A DNA stretch of 64,000 nucleotides from Methylobacterium amylolyticum (lineage in GTDB: Bacteria > Pseudomonadota > Alphaproteobacteria > Rhizobiales > Beijerinckiaceae): positions 57,372 to 121,371 of the forward strand of contig NZ_JAUYZI010000015.1 in assembly GCF_030700245.1 (NCBI RefSeq), given 5' to 3'. The notes under the pieces were generated by a model. It did no database searches, was not told the origin of the DNA, and was given only the letters and a program-made list of their open reading frames with translations. Position numbers and translations under genes: made by a program. Positions 45,486-54,165 of this stretch are shown here, piece after piece (within the stretch, counting starts at the first letter, position 1; the number at the start of each line of letters is the position of its first letter).

Positions 45486-46493
45486 CTACGCGTCGAGGTC
45501 CGCGGCGTCGTATCCGAGGGAGCGCAGCACCACCGCGCGAAGGGCCTCGGCGTAGCCGCGGTACTCCTGCGCGCGGGCCTCGTACATCTCGGCCACGGCG
45601 CGGCGCCCGTTCGACCGGCCGTCCTCGGCCATGCGCGACACCAGCTCGGCCCGCTCCTCGATGATCCGCAGCGCCACGCGCAGGGCCTCGTCCACCCGGT
45701 CCTCCTGCTCGCCGCCGAGCACGTCGGCGGAGAAGGCGTGGCCGACCTGGCACCGGAACCGCAGGGGGTGCCCCCCGCGCAGCTTCGACAGCACGCCGCC
45801 GCAGCTCGGGCAGGTCAGCGCCGCCGGCTCGGCGATGGTCAGGAGGCTCGGGGAGTCGATCCGCTCGCCCGCGGCGATGTCCACCTCCAGCCGCACGTCC
45901 AGGGGGATCGGGACGGTCGGACCGGCCGGCTGGCGCACGAGATCGCACAGCACGTCGCCGAGGGCGGCGCCCGGCACGACGAGGTCGGGCAGCACTGCCT
46001 CGATCGCCCGGCGGGGCATCTCGTCGACCAGCGCGTCGACCGGATCCTGGACCAGGGTGAGACCGCCGCAGCGCTTGATCGCCTCGAGTCCGGCGGAGCC
46101 GTCGCTCAGGAAGCCGCTCAGCACGAGGCCCACCACCCGCGGCCCGTAGGCCGCCGCGGCGGAGCGGAACAGCGGGTCGATCGCCGGCCGCGAGAGGTTC
46201 TCGCGAGGGCCGCGCCCCAGGCGGATCCGGCCCTCGGTGAGGAGGAGGTGGCGATCGGGCGTCGCGATGACCACGCGCCCCGGCTCGATCGGCATGCCGT
46301 CGACGGCCTCGCTCACGGGCAGCCGGCCGGCGGCGCTCGCGACGGTTGCGAGGATGCCGGTGCTGCGGGCCGGCACGTGCAGCACCACGAAGACCGCCGC
46401 GGGGAGGTCGGCCGGAAAGGCGGAGAGAATCGCCTTGAGCGGCGCCGTCGCCCCGCTCGACCCGCCGATCACGAGGATGTCGCGGTTGTTCAT
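45486..46493 (-). CDS. cheB: Stand-alone CheB protein-glutamate methylesterase
   Basis: 335 residues. The CheB catalytic domain lacks the N-terminal receiver: the protein starts directly with NRDILVIGGSSGATAPL. The triad looks intact: Ser12 in GGSSG, His39 in VVLHVPARS and Asp131 in LSGFLSDGSAG. The C-terminal part (about 220-335) has a Cys pair CPSCGG and then CQVGHAFS, a zinc-ribbon-like extension seen in chemosensory CheB proteins acting with CheB/CheR hybrids. It would demethylate or deamidate a receptor or a partner. Divergent from the Crp-CheBR operon, 181 bp between starts. Confidence 0.88.
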   Translation of the reverse strand: MNNRDILVIGGSSGATAPLKAILSAFPADLPAAVFVVLHVPARSTGILATVASAAGRLPVSEAVDGMPIEPGRVVIATPDRHLLLTEGRIRLGRGPRENLSRPAIDPLFRSAAAAYGPRVVGLVLSGFLSDGSAGLEAIKRCGGLTLVQDPVDALVDEMPRRAIEAVLPDLVVPGAALGDVLCDLVRQPAGPTVPIPLDVRLEVDIAAGERIDSPSLLTIAEPAALTCPSCGGVLSKLRGGHPLRFRCQVGHAFSADVLGGEQEDRVDEALRVALRIIEERAELVSRMAEDGRSNGRRAVAEMYEARAQEYRGYAEALRAVVLRSLGYDAADLDA

Positions 46494-46674
46494 CGGGTCC
46501 TCCGGACGCGCGTTGCGGCTCGGCCGATCCGCTTCCCGGAGCGGATCCCGTGCGTCACGGTCCCGACCGGTGCAAGATCCGGCGGAAGCTGATCCAGATC
46601 AGTGCCGGGATCCCGCCGACGCACGTAAGATTCGGCCGCTCAAGACCGACGGCCTCTCACCCCGAAGAAGTGCC

Positions 46675-47421
46675 TTGACCGCAAGCCTGATCCGCAAACT
46701 GGAAAATTTTACGCGTCTCTCGACGGCGGACAAGCTGGCGCTGGGCGAGGCGGTGGTCGCGACGCGGAACCTCGACCCGGGCGAGAGCGCCTGCCACGAG
46801 GGCGATCCGGTCCGCGCGCTCCATCTCGTCGAGGACGGCTGGGCCTGCGACTACCGGCAGCTCGAGAACGGCGGCCGCCAGATCGTGGCGTTCCGCCTGC
46901 CGGGCGACCTGTGCGGGACGTCCGCCTCCGTCCTGGCGGCGGCCGACTGCACCCGCGTCGCGCTGACCCGGCTGACGGTCCACGAACTGTCGCCGGCCCG
47001 GATCGAGGAGATCGCCGCCGCCCGGCCGCGCCTGCGGCGGGCGCTGCGCTGGGACGAGCAGGTCGGGGCGTCCATCCTGCGGGAATGGCTCGTCAGCCTC
47101 GGCCGGCGCGACGGCCTGGAGCGCCTCGCCCATCTCCTGTGCGAGCTGTACCACCGCCAGCGCGCGGTCGGGCTCGCCGAGGGCGGCGCCTGCCCGATGC
47201 CGGTCACGCAGGAGATACTGGCCGCGGCCCTCGGCCAGACCTCGGTGCACATCAACCGCACGCTCCAGACGCTCCGGGCCTGCGGACTCGTGACCCTGCG
47301 CAACCGCCGCCTGACCGTTCCCGACCTCGCCGCGGTCGAGGTTGTCGCCGGCTTCTCCCCGGCGTACCTCCATCTGGGACGCGCGGGCGCCCACCTCGAC
47401 GCGCTGCCGAGCGAGATCTGA
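46675..47421 (+). CDS. Crp/Fnr-family regulator
   Basis: 248 residues from TTG at 46675, the only in-frame start at the right place; GAAGAAG lies just upstream. The N-terminal cyclic-nucleotide-binding beta-roll (AVVATRNLDPGESACHEGDP, ALHLVEDGWACDYRQLENG, FRLPGDLCG) is followed by a winged helix with MPVTQEILAAALGQTSVHINRTLQTLR. No Fe-S cysteines of FNR. The ligand is not evident. It is the first gene of a coupled three-gene set with DUF6894 and the CheB/CheR hybrid and is likely to regulate stress-type genes in Methylobacterium. Confidence 0.88.
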   Translation: MTASLIRKLENFTRLSTADKLALGEAVVATRNLDPGESACHEGDPVRALHLVEDGWACDYRQLENGGRQIVAFRLPGDLCGTSASVLAAADCTRVALTRLTVHELSPARIEEIAAARPRLRRALRWDEQVGASILREWLVSLGRRDGLERLAHLLCELYHRQRAVGLAEGGACPMPVTQEILAAALGQTSVHINRTLQTLRACGLVTLRNRRLTVPDLAAVEVVAGFSPAYLHLGRAGAHLDALPSEI

Positions 47422-47813
47422 TGCCGCTCTACCACTTCCACCTGCGCACGGAATCCGGTCTCGACCGCGACGAGGACGGGCTGACCTTCGACGATCTCGA
47501 CGCCGCCTACCTGGAGGCCTACGCGACGATCCCGGCGCTCGCCGAGGAGATGCTGCGGACGGGGCGCGACCCGCTGGCCTGCACCTTCGTGATCTCCGAC
47601 GCCGCCGACCGGCCGGCGCTCGAAGTGCCGTTCCGCGAGCGGGTGCGGGACGGCGCCCGGCCGCGGAAGTCCCCCGCGCAGCGCGCCTCCTGCCAGACCG
47701 AGCGCGCGGTCCATCTGCGGGACGCCCTGCGCGAGCAGCACGCGGAACTCCGCGCCAACCTCGAACGCATGCGCGACCTCGTCGCCGATGCCGCCCGGGC
47801 CTGCCGGCGATGA
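47421..47813 (+). CDS. DUF6894-like protein
   Basis: 130 residues. The ATG overlaps the TGA of the Crp gene (TGATG) and its own TGA overlaps the ATG of the hybrid gene (ATGA), so translation of all three is coupled. The first 75 residues (PLYHFHLRTESGLDRDEDG, AYLEAYATIPALAEEML) match the DUF6894 pattern found widely in Methylobacterium and Rhizobiales. The rest is a helical tail, RDALREQHAELRANLERM, that could form a coiled coil. No catalytic role is known; position suggests a regulatory partner of the hybrid. Confidence 0.75.
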   Translation: MPLYHFHLRTESGLDRDEDGLTFDDLDAAYLEAYATIPALAEEMLRTGRDPLACTFVISDAADRPALEVPFRERVRDGARPRKSPAQRASCQTERAVHLRDALREQHAELRANLERMRDLVADAARACRR

Positions 47814-50797
47814 GCCCGGCGGAACCCCGCGAGGGCGGCACCGTCTTCGTCGCGATCAGCGCGTCCGGCGCCAGCACGCGGTCGCTCGAAGAGCTGCTGG
47901 CGCACCTGCCGCGGCTGGAGGCGGCGGCGGTGGTGATCATCCTCCAGCGCCGGGAAGCCCTCGACGCGGAACGCCTGCACGCGGCCCTGCGCGCGGCCGG
48001 CGGCGCGCTCACCCCGGTCGCCGACGGCGCGCCGATCGAGGCGGGCCGGGTCTACCTGCCCGACGCCAACCTCACCGTGAGCGTCGAGGGCGGGCGGTTC
48101 CGGACCCGTCCCGCCGAGGGCACCGCCGGGCACCGCGGCACGATCGACAGCCTGCTCGTCTCGCTGGCCCGCGACCAGGAGGGCCGGGTGCTCGCGGTGG
48201 CGCTGGCGGGCACCGACGGCGAGGGCACCCTCGGCTTCAAGGCGGTCAAGGAGGCCGACGGCCTCGCGCTCGCGGAGGAGACGGACGAGGTCCGCGCCGA
48301 CGAACTCGGGGCGAGCGACATCCCGGCGGCCCTGGCGGACGCGATCCTGCCGGTCGACGGGCTGGTGGGGCGGATCGTGTCCTGCGTGAGCCATCTCGCC
48401 GACCGGCCCGAGGCCGGCGGGACCGAGCCCGGCCACCCCGAGAACGCGGCGGGGCTCGCGGCGATCGCCACCACCCTGCGCAACCGCACCGGGCACGATT
48501 TCCACGGCTACAAGGCCGGCACGTTCCTGCGCCGCGTCCAGCGCCGCATGCAGGTGGTCGAGGCTGCCGACATCGACGCCTACATCGACATCCTGCGCAC
48601 CAAGCCCGACGAGGTGCAGCAGCTCTTCAACGACCTCCTGATCGGCGTCACCCGCTTCTTCCGCGACGCCGGGGAGTTCGACCGGCTGGAGCGCGAGATC
48701 ATCCCGCGGCTGTTCGCGGGCAAGGGCCGCGACGACCAAGTCCGGATCTGGGTGATCGGCTGCTCGACGGGGGAGGAGGCCTACTCGCTCGGCATCCTGC
48801 TGCGCGAGCACATGTCGGGGCTCGACGAGGTGCCCCAGGTCCAGATCTTCGCCACCGACCTCGACGGCCGGGCGCTCGCCTCGGCCCGGGTGGGGCGCTA
48901 CGCCGACAGCATCGGCCGCGACCTGACGCCCGAGCGCCTCGCCCGCTGGTTCGTGCGCGAGGGCAACACCTACTGCGTCGTCAAGGAGCTGCGGGAGCTG
49001 TGCATCTTCTCGCAGCACAGCATCGTCCGGGACGCGCCGTTCTCCCGGCTCGACCTCGTCTCCTGCCGCAACCTGCTGATCTACCTCGACCAGGAACTCC
49101 AGTCGCGCATCATCCCGCTGTTCCACTTCGCCCTGCGGCCCGGCGGGGCGCTGTTCCTCGGCAATTCCGAGAACGTCTCGCGCCACGCGCACCTGTTCGC
49201 GCCGGTCGAGCCGCACTCGCGCATCTTCCGGCGCCTGGAGACCGGCTCGCGCGTCCTGCCGGACTTCCCGTTCACGGCGGGCGTGGCCCTGACGGCGTCC
49301 CCGCCGAGCCTGCCCGAGCGGGCGCGGCTGTCCGAGACCGCCCTGACCCGCCGCGCCGAGACCTTCGCGGAGCGCTACGCCCCGGCCTACGTCATCACCG
49401 ACGAGGCCTACAACGTCCTGCACTTCTCCGGCCGCACCGGGCGCTACATCGACCCGGCCGGCGGGGCGGCGAGCCTCAACCTGCTCCAGCTCGTCCACCG
49501 CGACCTGCGCCTCGACCTGCGCATGGCGCTGGCCCGGGCCGGCGACGAGGACCGCGCGGTGCAGCTCGACGGTGTGCGCGTCGGGCAGAACGGCGGGCAG
49601 TTGCTGATCGACGTCATCGTGGAGCCGGTCCGGGACGGCGTCGGCGTGCCGCGCAACTTCTTCGTGCTGTTCAAGGACGGGGCGGCGCTCGCCGCGGGCG
49701 AGGCGGCGGGGACCGATACCGGGCAGGTCGCCCACACCCGGCGGCTGGAGACCGAGCTGCGCACGACGCAGGAGCGCTTGCAGGCGACCAACGAGGAGCT
49801 GGAGAGCACCAACGAGGAGTTGAAGGCGTCGAACGAGGAGTATCAGGCTCTCAACGAGGAGCTCCAGAGCATGAACGAGGAGTTGCAGACCTCGAAGGAG
49901 GAGCTGCAATCCGTCAACGAGGAGCTGACCACCCTCAACGGCGAGCTCGGCCACCGGGTGCGGGAGCTCAGCCGGGCCAACAGCGACCTCAAGAACCTGA
50001 TGGAGAGCACGCAGATCGCGACGCTCTTCCTCGACAACGAGTTGCGGGTGGCGAACTTCACCCCGGCGGCGGTCGGGCTGTTCCACCTCGTCGAGCCGGA
50101 TGTCGGCCGGCCGATCGGCCACATCAAGGCGCGCGTCGCCTACGACGAGTTGCAGGACGACGTGCGGCGCGTGCTGCGGACGCTCGCCACCGTCGACCGC
50201 GAGATCGGCGATCCGGAGACCGGCGCCCGCTTCATGGTCCGGGTGCTGCCCTACCGCAGCACCGACAACTACATCGCCGGCGCCGTCGTGACCTTCGTCG
50301 ACGTCACGGAATTGCGGCGGGGCGAGGCGCGCCTGCGCGACCGGGAGGCGCGCTACCGCGCGCTGGAGGCCGCCGCGGCGACGGTGTTCCGCATGAGCCC
50401 CGACTGGGGCGAGATGCGCCAGCTCGAAGGCCGCGGCTTCCTCGCGGACCTGCGCAGCCCGAGCGCGGACTGGATGACGGCCTACATCCCGCCCGAGGAC
50501 CACCCGCGCGTGGAGGCGGCGATCCGCAGGGCCGTGCAGGGCAGGAGCGTGTTCGAACTGGAGCACCGGATCCGGCGCGCCGACGGGAGCGTCGGCTGGA
50601 CCCTGTCCCGGGCGGTGCCGCTGCTCGACGAGCACGGCGAGATCCGCGAGTGGATCGGCGCCGCCAGCGACATCACCGTCCGCAAGGCGGACGGGCGGGC
50701 CGACGGACCGGCCCCGGGCGGCACTCCGGGAGCGGACCGGGCGGGGGAGCAAGGCTCCGTCAAAGGCAACGGCCGGGGCGGTCGCGGACGGCACTAG
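47810..50797 (+). CDS. CheB-CheR-coiled-coil-PAS hybrid
   Basis: 995 residues. Domains in order: CheB-like (1-195), CheR methyltransferase (about 210-470; SAM motif WVIGCSTGEEAYSLG, and LVSCRNLLIYL), a PAS-like segment (about 530-625), a long coiled coil of NEEL/NEE heptads (about 645-740), a PAS domain (about 745-845) and a terminal PAS_3-like domain (850-965). No kinase domain follows, so it ends in sensors. The CheB part is degenerate: Ser19 is retained, but His is Gln46 and the catalytic Asp position is Glu138. The CheR site looks intact. It may methylate a partner under PAS control; the intact stand-alone CheB next door could reverse it. Confidence 0.9.
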   Translation: MSPAEPREGGTVFVAISASGASTRSLEELLAHLPRLEAAAVVIILQRREALDAERLHAALRAAGGALTPVADGAPIEAGRVYLPDANLTVSVEGGRFRTRPAEGTAGHRGTIDSLLVSLARDQEGRVLAVALAGTDGEGTLGFKAVKEADGLALAEETDEVRADELGASDIPAALADAILPVDGLVGRIVSCVSHLADRPEAGGTEPGHPENAAGLAAIATTLRNRTGHDFHGYKAGTFLRRVQRRMQVVEAADIDAYIDILRTKPDEVQQLFNDLLIGVTRFFRDAGEFDRLEREIIPRLFAGKGRDDQVRIWVIGCSTGEEAYSLGILLREHMSGLDEVPQVQIFATDLDGRALASARVGRYADSIGRDLTPERLARWFVREGNTYCVVKELRELCIFSQHSIVRDAPFSRLDLVSCRNLLIYLDQELQSRIIPLFHFALRPGGALFLGNSENVSRHAHLFAPVEPHSRIFRRLETGSRVLPDFPFTAGVALTASPPSLPERARLSETALTRRAETFAERYAPAYVITDEAYNVLHFSGRTGRYIDPAGGAASLNLLQLVHRDLRLDLRMALARAGDEDRAVQLDGVRVGQNGGQLLIDVIVEPVRDGVGVPRNFFVLFKDGAALAAGEAAGTDTGQVAHTRRLETELRTTQERLQATNEELESTNEELKASNEEYQALNEELQSMNEELQTSKEELQSVNEELTTLNGELGHRVRELSRANSDLKNLMESTQIATLFLDNELRVANFTPAAVGLFHLVEPDVGRPIGHIKARVAYDELQDDVRRVLRTLATVDREIGDPETGARFMVRVLPYRSTDNYIAGAVVTFVDVTELRRGEARLRDREARYRALEAAAATVFRMSPDWGEMRQLEGRGFLADLRSPSADWMTAYIPPEDHPRVEAAIRRAVQGRSVFELEHRIRRADGSVGWTLSRAVPLLDEHGEIREWIGAASDITVRKADGRADGPAPGGTPGADRAGEQGSVKGNGRGGRGRH

Positions 50798-51116
50798 AGC
50801 CGTTCCCGATCGCGTTGCACAGAGTACACGACGTTCCGGGGTGCAGCCCCGCGGATCCCATCAGACCCCCTCATCCTGAGGCGCCCCTTGCCGTGGCAAG
50901 GGGCCTCGAAGGAGCCCTCCAGAGGGCGCCGCGATCCCTGGAGCCCTCCTTCGAGGCCGCTCCGCGGCACCTCAGGATGAGGAACAGGGTTGGATGCGCC
51001 GCCCGGCACGCACTGTCGTGTACCGTGCGCGTTGCAATCGTGCTCGACTCTAAGTCCTTGTTTCGACGCGCTCTCTTTCGCCGAACCGGCATCCACCTCG
51101 GCGGAGAGCGCTCTAG
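50794..51116 (+). repeat. Interspersed repeat, family B, copy 2, split by a MITE
   Basis: The ends CTAGAGC (50794-50800) and GCTCTAG (51110-51116) are inverse of each other. Removing the 208-bp element and one 9-bp CGCGTTGCA copy gives a continuous sequence of about 106 bp that matches the reverse complement of 563-667 at both ends. The left part begins inside the hybrid gene's stop region; together with the MITE it fills the gap 50798-51158. No gene is present. Confidence 0.7.
50820..51027. mobile_element. MITE-like element, family A, copy 3
   Basis: 208 bp starting CAGAGTACACGACG and ending TGTCGTGTACCGTG. The perfect 9-bp direct repeat CGCGTTGCA flanks it at 50811-50819 and 51028-51036. 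The core 50869-50982 is the cloverleaf repeat in the same orientation as the other copies, with CCTTGCCGTGGCAAGG as its left side hairpin. No coding capacity. Confidence 0.87.
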
Positions 51117-51158
51117 CCGGGTCGGGCCCCGTCCCCGGCGGACCGCGCACCCACGGCC

Positions 51159-51446
51159 CTACCCGCGCCGGTCCACCGCTCCGTGCCGGTCAGCCTCCCC
51201 GCGGGCCCGATTCGCCTCGTTCCGCACGGTGTCGAGGATGCGCTGCCGGGTCCTCGGGTTCTCCAAGGTCGCGAAGGCGGTCACCAGCGCGTCGATCTCC
51301 GCCGCCGAGGCGGACGCGGTGGTCGGATCGGCCGCCTCGTAGAGCGAGGCCACCGGCACGCCGAGGGTGGCCGCGATGCGCCGGAGTGCCGTCGCCGCAT
51401 CCCGGGCAGCCGCGTCGAGCCGGTCGCGGGCGTCGTCGGCGGGCAT
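51159..51446 (-). CDS. Hypothetical protein, coupled pair member 2
   Basis: 95 residues. The stretch ATALRRIAATLGVPVASLYEA is close to the C-terminal part of an XRE-type helix-turn-helix, and the following EIDALVTAFATLENPRTRQRILDTVRNEAN is the usual tail of small XRE regulators, so this may be a remnant or minimal DNA-binding protein. The ATG overlaps by one base the TGA of the upstream 137-residue gene (TGATG). No known family can be named with confidence. Strong Arg/Ala bias as for the region. Confidence 0.6.
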   Translation of the reverse strand: MPADDARDRLDAAARDAATALRRIAATLGVPVASLYEAADPTTASASAAEIDALVTAFATLENPRTRQRILDTVRNEANRARGEADRHGAVDRRG

Positions 51447-51859
51447 CAGTGCAGCACCGCGCCGGCCGCCCGCGGGCCGAGCCCACCCGCGAGATGCCGT
51501 CCGATCGTCCGCAGCGCCTGCGCGAGCGCGGCGGACCGCGCGTCGTCTCCCGCGGCGCTGGCGTTCCGGTACGCGGCGATCAGGTCGTCGGCCATCTCGA
51601 CGAGGTCGTCGCGCGTCAGGCCCGTGGCGTCGAGCGCCTGCGCGAGGGTGCGGGCGGGCGCCGCGCCACGGCCGTGAGCGGGCACCGAGGCGTCGAGCAG
51701 CGCCCGCAGGTCCGCGCAGGTCTGCTGCGCCTGACGCAGCAGCCGCGTGACGGCCTCGAACTCCGCTGCCGCCGATCGGTACAGGGCCTGCGCCCGATGC
51801 CGGGCCTCGCTGGTCCGCGCCGACGCCGTCCCGGCGTCGGGGTGATGTAACGACGACAT
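51446..51859 (-). CDS. Hypothetical helical protein, coupled pair member 1
   Basis: 137 residues, all helical in appearance with no membrane segment. HRAQALYRSAAAEFEAVTRLL and RQAQQTCADLRALLD could pair as a coiled coil. The second half, GLTRDDLVEMADDLIAAYRNA, is another helix pair. It is directly coupled to the XRE-tail-like gene at 51159-51446. The upstream region to 52129 (270 bp) has no gene. Function unknown; a small regulatory pair is possible. Confidence 0.55.
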   Translation of the reverse strand: MSSLHHPDAGTASARTSEARHRAQALYRSAAAEFEAVTRLLRQAQQTCADLRALLDASVPAHGRGAAPARTLAQALDATGLTRDDLVEMADDLIAAYRNASAAGDDARSAALAQALRTIGRHLAGGLGPRAAGAVLH

Positions 51860-52129
51860 GGCCGCGACCCGTGCCTCCCCATGGTGCGTCTCTCACGGTG
51901 ACGCGGCCGGACCGGTCCGTCAACGCCCCGTCGCCTCGCCGCGCGCCGTTCGCGCTCGGCGTCGCCGGCTCACGGGCCGGGACATGCGCCCGGGCCGCAG
52001 CGCGGGAAACCGGCCCCGCCCGGTTCGGGCGCGGATCCGGTCCGCCGAGATCGGCCGGTCTCGGGCCGGCGGTCGGCGCTCCGGGGCCGGTCGGCGGATG
52101 CCCCCGATGCGATTCCCGACCGCTGCCGC

Positions 52130-52750
52130 TCAGGCGGCCTTGCGCGCCGCGGCCTCGTCCTTCAGCCGCCACGCGTAGCGGGCGAGGATCGAGCGGAACG
52201 GGGCGAAGGCCAGCGCCACGGCGTCGGTGTCGTCGCGCCCGGTGAGGCGGCGCAGGCTCGCCACCGCCGCCACGTCGCCCGCGGGCCAGATGTCGGGATC
52301 GAGGAAGTGGAAGATGCCGACCATGTCGGCGGTCCAGGGCCCGACGCCGCGCACCCGGCACAGCAGCGCCGAGCGCTCGGGATGCGGCAGAGCCGCCAGC
52401 TCCGGCCCCAGCCATCCGGCGCCCTCCGCCTCGCGGACCGCGTGCAGCGCGCGGACCTTGTTGCCCGACACCCCGCAGGCGCGCAGGACAGCCTCGTGGC
52501 CCGGCACGAACAGGTCGCGCGGGGCGAGCCCGAGCCCCGCGGCGGCGGCCTCGACGCGGGTCCAGATCGCCAGCGCCGCCCGGGTGGAGAGTTGCTGGTT
52601 GACGATCTCGACGCTGAGCCGCTCGGCGACGCTCGCGTGGACCGGCGGCGGGATCGCGATCGGCCCGAGCCGGGCGATCCCCGCGCGCAGCGGCTCCGCG
52701 ACGGCGGCGGCGGTCTCCAGAATGTGATCGTAGACGTCCGGATCGAGCAT
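52130..52750 (-). CDS. DNA-3-methyladenine glycosylase (AlkA/HhH-GPD)
   Basis: 206 residues, the short HhH-GPD type without the E. coli AlkA N-terminal domain. The helix-hairpin-helix and catalytic loop read LLCRVRGVGPWTADMVGIF and DIWPAGDVAA, with Asp of PAGD as the catalytic acid. It excises alkylated bases such as 3-methyladenine. It is not beside ada, though Ada could control it in trans. Followed upstream of its start by the repeat-rich gap 52751-53339. Confidence 0.87.
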   Translation of the reverse strand: MLDPDVYDHILETAAAVAEPLRAGIARLGPIAIPPPVHASVAERLSVEIVNQQLSTRAALAIWTRVEAAAAGLGLAPRDLFVPGHEAVLRACGVSGNKVRALHAVREAEGAGWLGPELAALPHPERSALLCRVRGVGPWTADMVGIFHFLDPDIWPAGDVAAVASLRRLTGRDDTDAVALAFAPFRSILARYAWRLKDEAAARKAA

Positions 52751-52855
52751 CGGCGGAGCCTACCGCGCGCTCCGCCGCAGGGGAATCCGGTACTGCGCGA
52801 GAGCAGGGCTCCGAACTCGAGTTAACGCCGGGCCGCCGCGGCTGCGATCCACCAC

Positions 52856-53003
52856 CGCCGTCATTCCGGGGCCGCGCAGCGGAGCCCGGATCCGAAGGGG
52901 CACGCCGGAGGTGGGCAATCCAGAACCACAGGGCGTGCCAAGCATGGCTGTCGTCGGCGTGTCTGGATCCCGGGCTCGCCTCCGGCGCCCCGGTATGACG
53001 GCG
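52856..53003. repeat. Palindromic repeat, family C
   Basis: About 148 bp with the inverted ends CGCCGTCATTCCGGGGC and GCCCCGGTATGACGGCG. Inner arms pair AGCCCGGATCC with GGATCCCGGGCT. No 9-bp direct repeat flanks it. This type of CGTCATTCCGGGG palindrome is common in Methylobacterium and Bradyrhizobium-like genomes; only one clear copy is in this window, in the repeat-rich gap 52751-53339, which holds no gene. Confidence 0.75.
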
Positions 53004-53071
53004 TGCGTGTCAGAACCGGCGACAAACACGCTGCGGCTGTGTCGCGTTCATCCGAGTTCGGAGCCCTGGGG

Positions 53072-53279
53072 CACGGTACACGACGCGGCGAGCCGAGGGG
53101 CGTTTCCAACCCTCCACCTCATCCTGAGGTGCCCGCGAGAGCGGGCCTCGAAGGAAACCTCCAGGGATCGCGCGGCCGGCTGGAGGGCTCCTTCGAGGCC
53201 TCCGCTTCGCTCCGGCGCCTCAGGATGAGGGGGGTTGGCGGGATCGGCCGACGTAAACTCCGAACTGTCGTGTACCGTG
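53072..53279. mobile_element. MITE-like element, family A, copy 4
   Basis: 208 bp with the ends CACGGTACACGACG and TGTCGTGTACCGTG, inverse of each other in 13 of 14 bases. The flanks are GCCCTGGGG (53063-53071) and GCCCTCGGG (53280-53288), a 9-bp direct repeat with one mismatch. The cloverleaf core is in the same orientation as in copies 2 and 3. Lies 68 bp downstream of the family C palindrome, between the DNA glycosylase and CpaC-like genes. Confidence 0.86.
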
Positions 53280-53339
53280 GCCCTCGGGGCTCCGCGCCGG
53301 ACTTGCGTTCCCGCGAGTGCTTGGTTCCCAAAAGTGTCC

Positions 53340-53873
53340 TCAATGGTCCGGTGCGGCCGACGCGGTCATCGGCGTGCCGCCGCCCGCGCCGCCGCCCCCG
53401 CCGCCCGTGGCGAGCCGGCGCCGCGTGTCGGCCTGGCCGCTCACGGTGCCGAAGTAGCCCGCGGCGTCGCCGAGCTGCGCGGAGGGCTGGCAGTTCGGCG
53501 TGCACGACAGCGATTCGCGCTCCAGGCCGCGCTGCACCGTGATCGTCGCCTCCCGGGATGCCTCGACCCGGATCGTGGTCTCCGCGATCAGCGTGCCCGC
53601 CGCGTCGAGGGCGATGAGGTTGGTCGATCCGAAGCTCTTCCCGGTCAGCACGAGGACGCCGTTCTTCTGCGGCGTCACCTCGGCGATGAACGGGTTGCCG
53701 ACGATGATCGTCTGGGTCCGCTCCGGCAGGCGGATGACCTTGGCGTTGTCGACCAGCACGGTGACCACCGGCAGGGTCTCCGGCTGGCCCGCCGCCGCGC
53801 CCGGGCCGGCCAGGGCCGCGACCGAGAGGAGCGCGAGGCCGGCGCGGCCGGCATGCCACAGGGAACGGCGCAT
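53340..53873 (-). CDS. Secreted pilus-assembly N-terminal-domain protein (CpaC-N-like)
   Basis: 177 residues with a signal peptide (ARAGLALLSVAALAGPGAAA). Residues about 35-115 match the short N-terminal domain of CpaC/RcpA secretins: VVTVLVDNAKVIRLPE, TIIVGNPFIAEV, VLVLTGKSFGSTNLIALDA. The secretin barrel is missing, and the tail is Gly-rich. This short class often accompanies Tad/Flp clusters. It is divergent from the Flp pilin gene, 292 bp apart, and probably acts in the periplasm in pilus assembly. Confidence 0.78.
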   Translation of the reverse strand: MRRSLWHAGRAGLALLSVAALAGPGAAAGQPETLPVVTVLVDNAKVIRLPERTQTIIVGNPFIAEVTPQKNGVLVLTGKSFGSTNLIALDAAGTLIAETTIRVEASREATITVQRGLERESLSCTPNCQPSAQLGDAAGYFGTVSGQADTRRRLATGGGGGGAGGGTPMTASAAPDH

Positions 53874-54165
53874 CGGGAGGGTACTCGTCACGCGGGCGAC
53901 GGGCGGCCGAGACGACCCGTCGCGCCCGAGGAAACCGCGGAACGGTGAAGGAAGCGTTGCGGGTGCCTGGGCAGGGCGGCCGGGCGCCGCAACCGATCCT
54001 TCACCACGCCCGCGGGGCACGGGCCCGGATCCGCCCGAGGTCGGGAATCGCGAGATCGATTTAACCGATTTGCAATGCGGCGGCGGCACTGTCGGATGGC
54101 CGCCGATCGAGATGCGAAGATCTTAGTCGGTCACATCACACGTTGTTGATCAAGGATCCGCTCCC

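Noticed and set aside
47519..50794. Minus-strand frame of 1091 codons antisense to the CheB/CheR hybrid
   Set aside because: The His/Leu/Val-biased translation is typical of antisense reading; the plus strand has complete CheR motifs.
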